DNA of 10,406 nucleotides from Bacillota bacterium. GTDB lineage: Bacteria > Bacillota_C > Negativicutes > CTSoil-072. Each line of letters begins with the position of its first letter. Position 1 is the first letter of the stretch. Shown piece after piece: positions 7,872 to 10,406 of this stretch. The notes beneath the pieces are model-generated. The model was not told where the DNA came from and searched no databases. It saw only the letters and a program-made list of their open reading frames with translations. The position numbers and the translations under genes were made by a program. The stretch lies in assembly GCA_017861495.1 (NCBI GenBank), contig JAGFXW010000066.1:1-10406 (forward strand). The letters are read 5' to 3'.

Positions 7872-8216
7872 TTGCTTGCCAAAGTTTTGTATATTGCATC
7901 GTTATACGATTTTTACGGACCGTTATTAACGGAGAAACAACGGCAGTGCATCTCTATGCACTATCTTGAGGATATGTCGCTGACTGAAATCGGCGCCGAA
8001 TTTGGCATTTCCCGCCAAGCTGTACATGATATTTTGCGACGGGCTGAACAAATGTTGGAAGAATATGAACATGCCCTGCATCTTGTTAAACGGCACGACG
8101 AACAACGGCGTATTGTACAAAATGTTTATGATTTGATTGCCGGACTGCCGGCAGAAATATGTGCTAATCCTGCTGCGCAGCAAGCGATGCAGCAACTGAA
8201 AGTCCTGTTAGATTAA
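7872..8216 (+). CDS. ylxM: YlxM family helix-turn-helix protein, SRP-associated
   Basis: Small sigma-70 region-4-like helix-turn-helix protein (UPF0122) found immediately upstream of ffh in many Bacillota. In Streptococcus, YlxM has been reported to associate with SRP components and modulate SRP GTPase activity, so the helix-turn-helix may act in SRP rather than on DNA. The 114-residue product shows [16 protein letters not shown] (11-26), typical of the family, then a clear helix-turn-helix at about 36-57 ([22 protein letters not shown]) followed by the MLEEYE helix. The TTG start at 7872 is supported by AAGGTGA (7861-7867) about 7 bases upstream measured from its GG core. It is the first gene of the transcript from the consensus promoter and is 17 bases from ffh. 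Confidence 0.92.
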   Translation: MLAKVLYIASLYDFYGPLLTEKQRQCISMHYLEDMSLTEIGAEFGISRQAVHDILRRAEQMLEEYEHALHLVKRHDEQRRIVQNVYDLIAGLPAEICANPAAQQAMQQLKVLLD

Positions 8217-8233
8217 AATCAGGTGGTGGCAGA

Positions 8234-9577
8234 ATGGTTTTTGAAGGTTTAGCGGATAAACTGCAGCAAACGTTTAAGAAATTACGTGGACGAGGGAAAT
8301 TATCCGAAAACGATATTAATGAAGCAATGCGTGAGGTCCGTGTGGCGTTGTTGGAAGCGGACGTAAATTTTAAAGTTGCGAAAGATTTTATTGCACAAAT
8401 CAAAGCGAGAGCAGTTGGACAAGAAATACTGCAAAGCCTTACTCCTGGACAACAGGTAGTAAAAATCGTCAATGAAGAACTAACCGCATTATTGGGAGGA
8501 ACTCAAAGCCGGATTACGATATCTTCCCGCCCGCCGACGGTTGTGATGCTGGTCGGCTTGCAGGGGGCCGGTAAAACGACAACGGCTGGGAAATTAGCTC
8601 TTTCGTTAAAGAAACAAAACAAGCGGCCATTGTTAGTTGCCGGCGACGTGTACCGTCCGGCGGCTATTAAACAATTGCAAGTATTGGGAGAACAGCTTCA
8701 GATACCGGTTTTTGCCCAGGAAGATAATCCTGATCCTGTTGCTATTGCGAAAGCAGCAGTAGAACATGCGGTGTCGTATGCAAATGATATTGTTATTATC
8801 GATACAGCCGGACGTTTGCATATTAACGAAGCGTTGATGCAGGAACTCAAATCAATCAAACAAACGGTTAAGCCGCATGAAATTATGTTGGTTGTGGATG
8901 CAATGACAGGGCAAGATGCAGTTACGGTGGCCGATTCGTTTAATCAGGACCTTGGTATTGATGGAATTATCTTAACCAAATTGGATGGTGATGCCCGCGG
9001 TGGTGCGGCATTATCGATTAAGGCGGTTACAGGGCGCCCGATCAAATTTGTCGGGATGGGCGAAAAGTTGGATGCCTTGGAACCGTTTCATCCTGATCGC
9101 ATGGCTTCCCGTATTCTTGGGATGGGCGATATCCTTAGTTTGATTGAAAAAGCAGAAACTGCAATTAATATAGAACAGGCAAAAGAGTTAGAAAAAAAGC
9201 TGCGTCGCCAGGAGTTTACCCTGGATGATTTCTTGGATCAGTTGAGGCAAATCCGTAAGATGGGATCCATGGAGCAAATTCTTAGCATGTTGCCGGGAAT
9301 GGGCAATATGAAAAAATTGCAAGACGCAAAAATCGATGAAAAAGAGCTGGGACGAGTCGAAGCGATCATTTGTTCGATGACTAAAAAAGAACGTCAAGAT
9401 CCATCGATTATCAATGGAAACCGCCGCAAACGGATTTCACTTGGCAGCGGAACCAAGGTGCAAGATGTAAACCGTTTATTGAAACAATTTTCCGATGCAA
9501 AAAAGATGATGAAGCGTTTCCAGGATATGAAAAAAACCGGAAAAAAAGGTGGTTTTAAACTACCTTTTATGCAATAA
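8234..9577 (+). CDS. ffh: Signal recognition particle protein Ffh (SRP54)
   Basis: GTPase subunit of the signal recognition particle. It binds the 4.5S/6S SRP RNA and the signal sequence emerging from ribosomes, then docks on FtsY. The 447-residue protein is full length. The N domain spans about 1-95. The G domain has GLQGAGKT (108-115), DVYRPAA (138-144), DTAGR (190-194), TKLDG (248-252) and GMGEK (274-278). A methionine-rich M domain from about 300 includes the finger-loop region [17 protein letters not shown] and the SRP-RNA binding motif [12 protein letters not shown] (395-406). In the last motif a serine stands where most relatives have alanine (RIAxGSG); the glycine-serine core is intact. 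AGGTGG at 8221-8226 lies 7 bases before ATG 8234. The final codons overlap a terminator-like hairpin. The SRP RNA gene itself is not in the window. Confidence 0.98.
   Translation: MVFEGLADKLQQTFKKLRGRGKLSENDINEAMREVRVALLEADVNFKVAKDFIAQIKARAVGQEILQSLTPGQQVVKIVNEELTALLGGTQSRITISSRPPTVVMLVGLQGAGKTTTAGKLALSLKKQNKRPLLVAGDVYRPAAIKQLQVLGEQLQIPVFAQEDNPDPVAIAKAAVEHAVSYANDIVIIDTAGRLHINEALMQELKSIKQTVKPHEIMLVVDAMTGQDAVTVADSFNQDLGIDGIILTKLDGDARGGAALSIKAVTGRPIKFVGMGEKLDALEPFHPDRMASRILGMGDILSLIEKAETAINIEQAKELEKKLRRQEFTLDDFLDQLRQIRKMGSMEQILSMLPGMGNMKKLQDAKIDEKELGRVEAIICSMTKKERQDPSIINGNRRKRISLGSGTKVQDVNRLLKQFSDAKKMMKRFQDMKKTGKKGGFKLPFMQ
9544..9568 (+). terminator. Hairpin with U-tract overlapping the end of ffh
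   Basis: AAAAGGTGG (9544-9552) pairs with CTACCTTTT (9560-9568) around a 7-base loop, giving 9 pairs with one G-U. Its A-rich 5' side and T-rich 3' side resemble a weak intrinsic terminator. It encodes KGGFKLPF near the ffh C-terminus, so it lies in translated sequence and would form in RNA only after ribosomes leave. It may reduce readthrough into rpsP or be a chance product of AT-rich codons. Confidence 0.35.
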
Positions 9578-9603
9578 ATTCTTTCATCATTTATATATTC
9601 TAT

Positions 9604-9615
9604 AAAGGAGGTGAT
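9604..9615 (+). promoter_or_regulatory. Perfect extended ribosome binding site of rpsP
   Basis: AAAGGAGGTGAT is a 12-base exact complement to the 3' end of 16S rRNA. Its GGAGG core ends 8 bases before ATG 9620. The GTG at 9611 lies within this site and is therefore not the start. A site this strong fits a ribosomal protein made in large amounts. Confidence 0.85.
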
Positions 9616-9619
9616 AAAG

Positions 9620-9901
9620 ATGGCAGTGAAAATTCGTTTAATGCGCATGGGTGCCAAGAAAAGCCCATTTTATCGCATTGTTGTTGCTGATTCTCGTTTT
9701 CCGCGCGATGGTCGTTTCATTGAAATCGTAGGTCATTATGATTCTACTACAGAACCGGCAGTTGTGAAAATCGAAGAGGACAAAGCAATTGACTGGCTGC
9801 AAAAAGGCGCTCAACCCACTGATACCGTAAAAAACTTGTTGAGCAAAGCAGGCGTTCTGAAAAAGTGGGATGAAATAAAGCGTAATAAGAAAGAAGTGTG
9901 A
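9620..9901 (+). CDS. rpsP: 30S ribosomal protein S16
   Basis: Small-subunit ribosomal protein that binds 16S rRNA early and helps the 5' and central domains fold. The 93-residue product begins with the near-invariant [19 protein letters not shown], followed by [15 protein letters not shown]. It ends with the conserved [17 protein letters not shown] block and a short basic tail (KRNKKEV). The length is within the usual range of about 80-95. ATG 9620 is fixed by the strong ribosome binding site; the in-frame GTG at 9611 would add three residues not present in the family. The stop lies 5 bases before the khpA remnant, matching the normal rpsP-khpA spacing. Confidence 0.98.
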   Translation: MAVKIRLMRMGAKKSPFYRIVVADSRFPRDGRFIEIVGHYDSTTEPAVVKIEEDKAIDWLQKGAQPTDTVKNLLSKAGVLKKWDEIKRNKKEV

Positions 9902-9906
9902 TAACT

Positions 9907-9980
9907 ATGAAAGAACTCGTTGCAGTTATCGCCAAAGCATTGGTAAAGAAAACAAGAAAGTAATGGTTGAAATCATTTAA
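9907..9980 (+). pseudogene. khpA: khpA (ylqC) remnant with internal deletion and frameshift
   Basis: KhpA is a small KH-domain RNA-binding protein of about 75-80 residues that pairs with KhpB (Jag/EloR) and, in streptococci, affects cell elongation and division. Its gene normally follows rpsP. Here ATG 9907 starts MKELVAVIAKALV, a typical KhpA N-terminus, but the frame then reads KKTRK and stops at 9961-9963. From 9945 another frame reads KENKKVMVEII and stops at 9978-9980, which is the typical KhpA C-terminus. The middle, about 155 bases including the KH fold core and its GxxG loop (usually GKxGR), is absent. Head and tail are fused near 9944-9947 out of frame. The maximum product is 18 residues and cannot bind RNA as a KH domain. 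The C-terminal stop overlaps the ylqD ribosome site. It may be true loss or an assembly or editing artefact. Confidence 0.82.
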
Positions 9981-9991
9981 GAAGGTGATCC
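9979..9991 (+). promoter_or_regulatory. Extended ribosome binding site of ylqD
   Basis: AAGAAGGTGATCC matches 12 of 13 bases of the complement to the 16S rRNA 3' end. Its core (9981-9985) is 9 bases from an ATA codon at 9995 but 18 bases from the ATG at 10004. At rpsP and ylxM the same measure gives 8 and 7 bases. The site therefore points to the ATA, either as a rare start codon or as a mutated ATG. Confidence 0.6.
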
Positions 9992-10003
9992 GCCATAGAA
10001 AAC

Positions 10004-10402
10004 ATGACGTTGAAATGTCCTGTGACAATTAAAGCCAAAGTTACTGAAACCCTTAAAAAACAACTGGCGGCTAATATTCAGGAAGAAATAAAAAAATTGG
10101 ATATGGAATTGCAACAAATTGAATTCCATGCAAAACGACTTATGACCGAGCAGGCAAAACAAGATGCGCAAGGTTTGGTCGCTCTGCGGCAACAAATTGA
10201 TGCCGAGCGGAATAAACGGTTCGAAATTAAAAACCATTTAACGGAAAAATTGAAGGAAACGGCGCAATTGGAAATTGGAGCAGAAATTGTTCAGGGAACG
10301 ATGGAAAGGGCCATCACTGTCAGTGTTGGTGATGACTTGCAAAAATTGATGAATGCAGAAATTTTGTTGGAAGACGGCAAAATTATTGCTTTCCGCAGTT
10401 AA
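10004..10402 (+). CDS. ylqD: YlqD family protein, function unknown
   Basis: Uncharacterised YlqD-type protein of Bacillota, normally encoded between khpA and rimM. No enzymatic motif is visible. The 132 residues begin with a short strand-like segment (LKCPVTIKAKVTE), then a charged, glutamine-rich helical or coiled-coil stretch at about 17-93 (KKQLAANIQEEIKKLDMEL and on). They end in a compact beta-rich part (EIVQGTMERAITVSVGDDL to LLEDGKIIAF) that looks like the usual C-terminal domain. No signal peptide or membrane segment is seen, so it is probably cytosolic. Its location among rpsP, rimM and trmD genes suggests a ribosome- or RNA-related role, by association only. The first ATG is 10004. 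The frame is open upstream to 9989, and ATA at 9995 is better spaced from the ribosome binding site, which would add ATA-GAA-AAC codons (residues M/I-E-N). Only 4 bases follow the stop. Confidence 0.85.
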   Translation: MTLKCPVTIKAKVTETLKKQLAANIQEEIKKLDMELQQIEFHAKRLMTEQAKQDAQGLVALRQQIDAERNKRFEIKNHLTEKLKETAQLEIGAEIVQGTMERAITVSVGDDLQKLMNAEILLEDGKIIAFRS

Positions 10403-10406
10403 ATCC

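Noticed and set aside
9578..9603. Possible rpsP promoter (TATATT at 9594-9599)
   Set aside because: No acceptable -35 lies 16-18 bases upstream, and a start point would fall on or past the ribosome binding site. It is better read as an AT-rich spacer.

Overview
The window is a plus-strand housekeeping cluster from a low-to-moderate G+C Bacillota (Firmicute). The order is (acpP end)-fabF-rnc-radical SAM-smc-ftsY-ylxM-ffh-rpsP-(khpA remnant)-ylqD. This is the classical acpP/fabF/rnc/smc/ftsY/ffh/rpsP/khpA/ylqD/rimM neighbourhood of Bacillus and clostridia. The extra Elp3-like radical SAM gene between rnc and smc, together with the protein sequences, points to a clostridial or Negativicutes (Sporomusaceae-like) lineage. 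That placement is inference. No mobile element, CRISPR array, tRNA, rRNA or foreign-looking block is visible, and every stretch between genes is shorter than 170 bases.

Layout. Bases 1-28 look like the last codons of acpP. FabF (47-1288) is complete, with its Cys-His-His active site. RNase III (1297-2019) follows after 8 bases. A 12-bp hairpin with a U-rich 3' arm separates rnc from an Elp3-like radical SAM protein of unknown substrate (2067-3119). A 162-base gap with two dyads and a candidate extended -10 promoter precedes a full-length SMC (3282-6839). The SRP receptor FtsY (6864-7781) comes next. A perfect-consensus sigma-A promoter (7788-7816, 17-base spacer) then starts a second transcription unit: ylxM, ffh and rpsP. 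A terminator-like hairpin lies inside the last codons of ffh. Downstream of rpsP is ylqD (ATG at 10004, possibly starting at an ATA at 9995), and the window ends just after it, where rimM would be expected.

The most notable point is between rpsP and ylqD, where khpA (ylqC, a KH-domain RNA-binding protein) normally sits. Only 74 bases remain. The first about 13 codons of KhpA are joined, out of frame, to its last about 11 codons, and the whole KH core including the GxxG loop is gone. This looks like an internal deletion of roughly 155 bases. It is either real gene loss or an assembly or editing artefact. The next gene, ylqD, has a near-perfect extended Shine-Dalgarno placed for an ATA codon rather than for its first ATG.

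Functionally, the window joins fatty-acid elongation (FabF), RNA processing (RNase III), chromosome organisation (SMC), co-translational membrane targeting (FtsY, YlxM, Ffh) and ribosome assembly (S16). It is ordinary core genome apart from the khpA lesion and a few regulatory sites.
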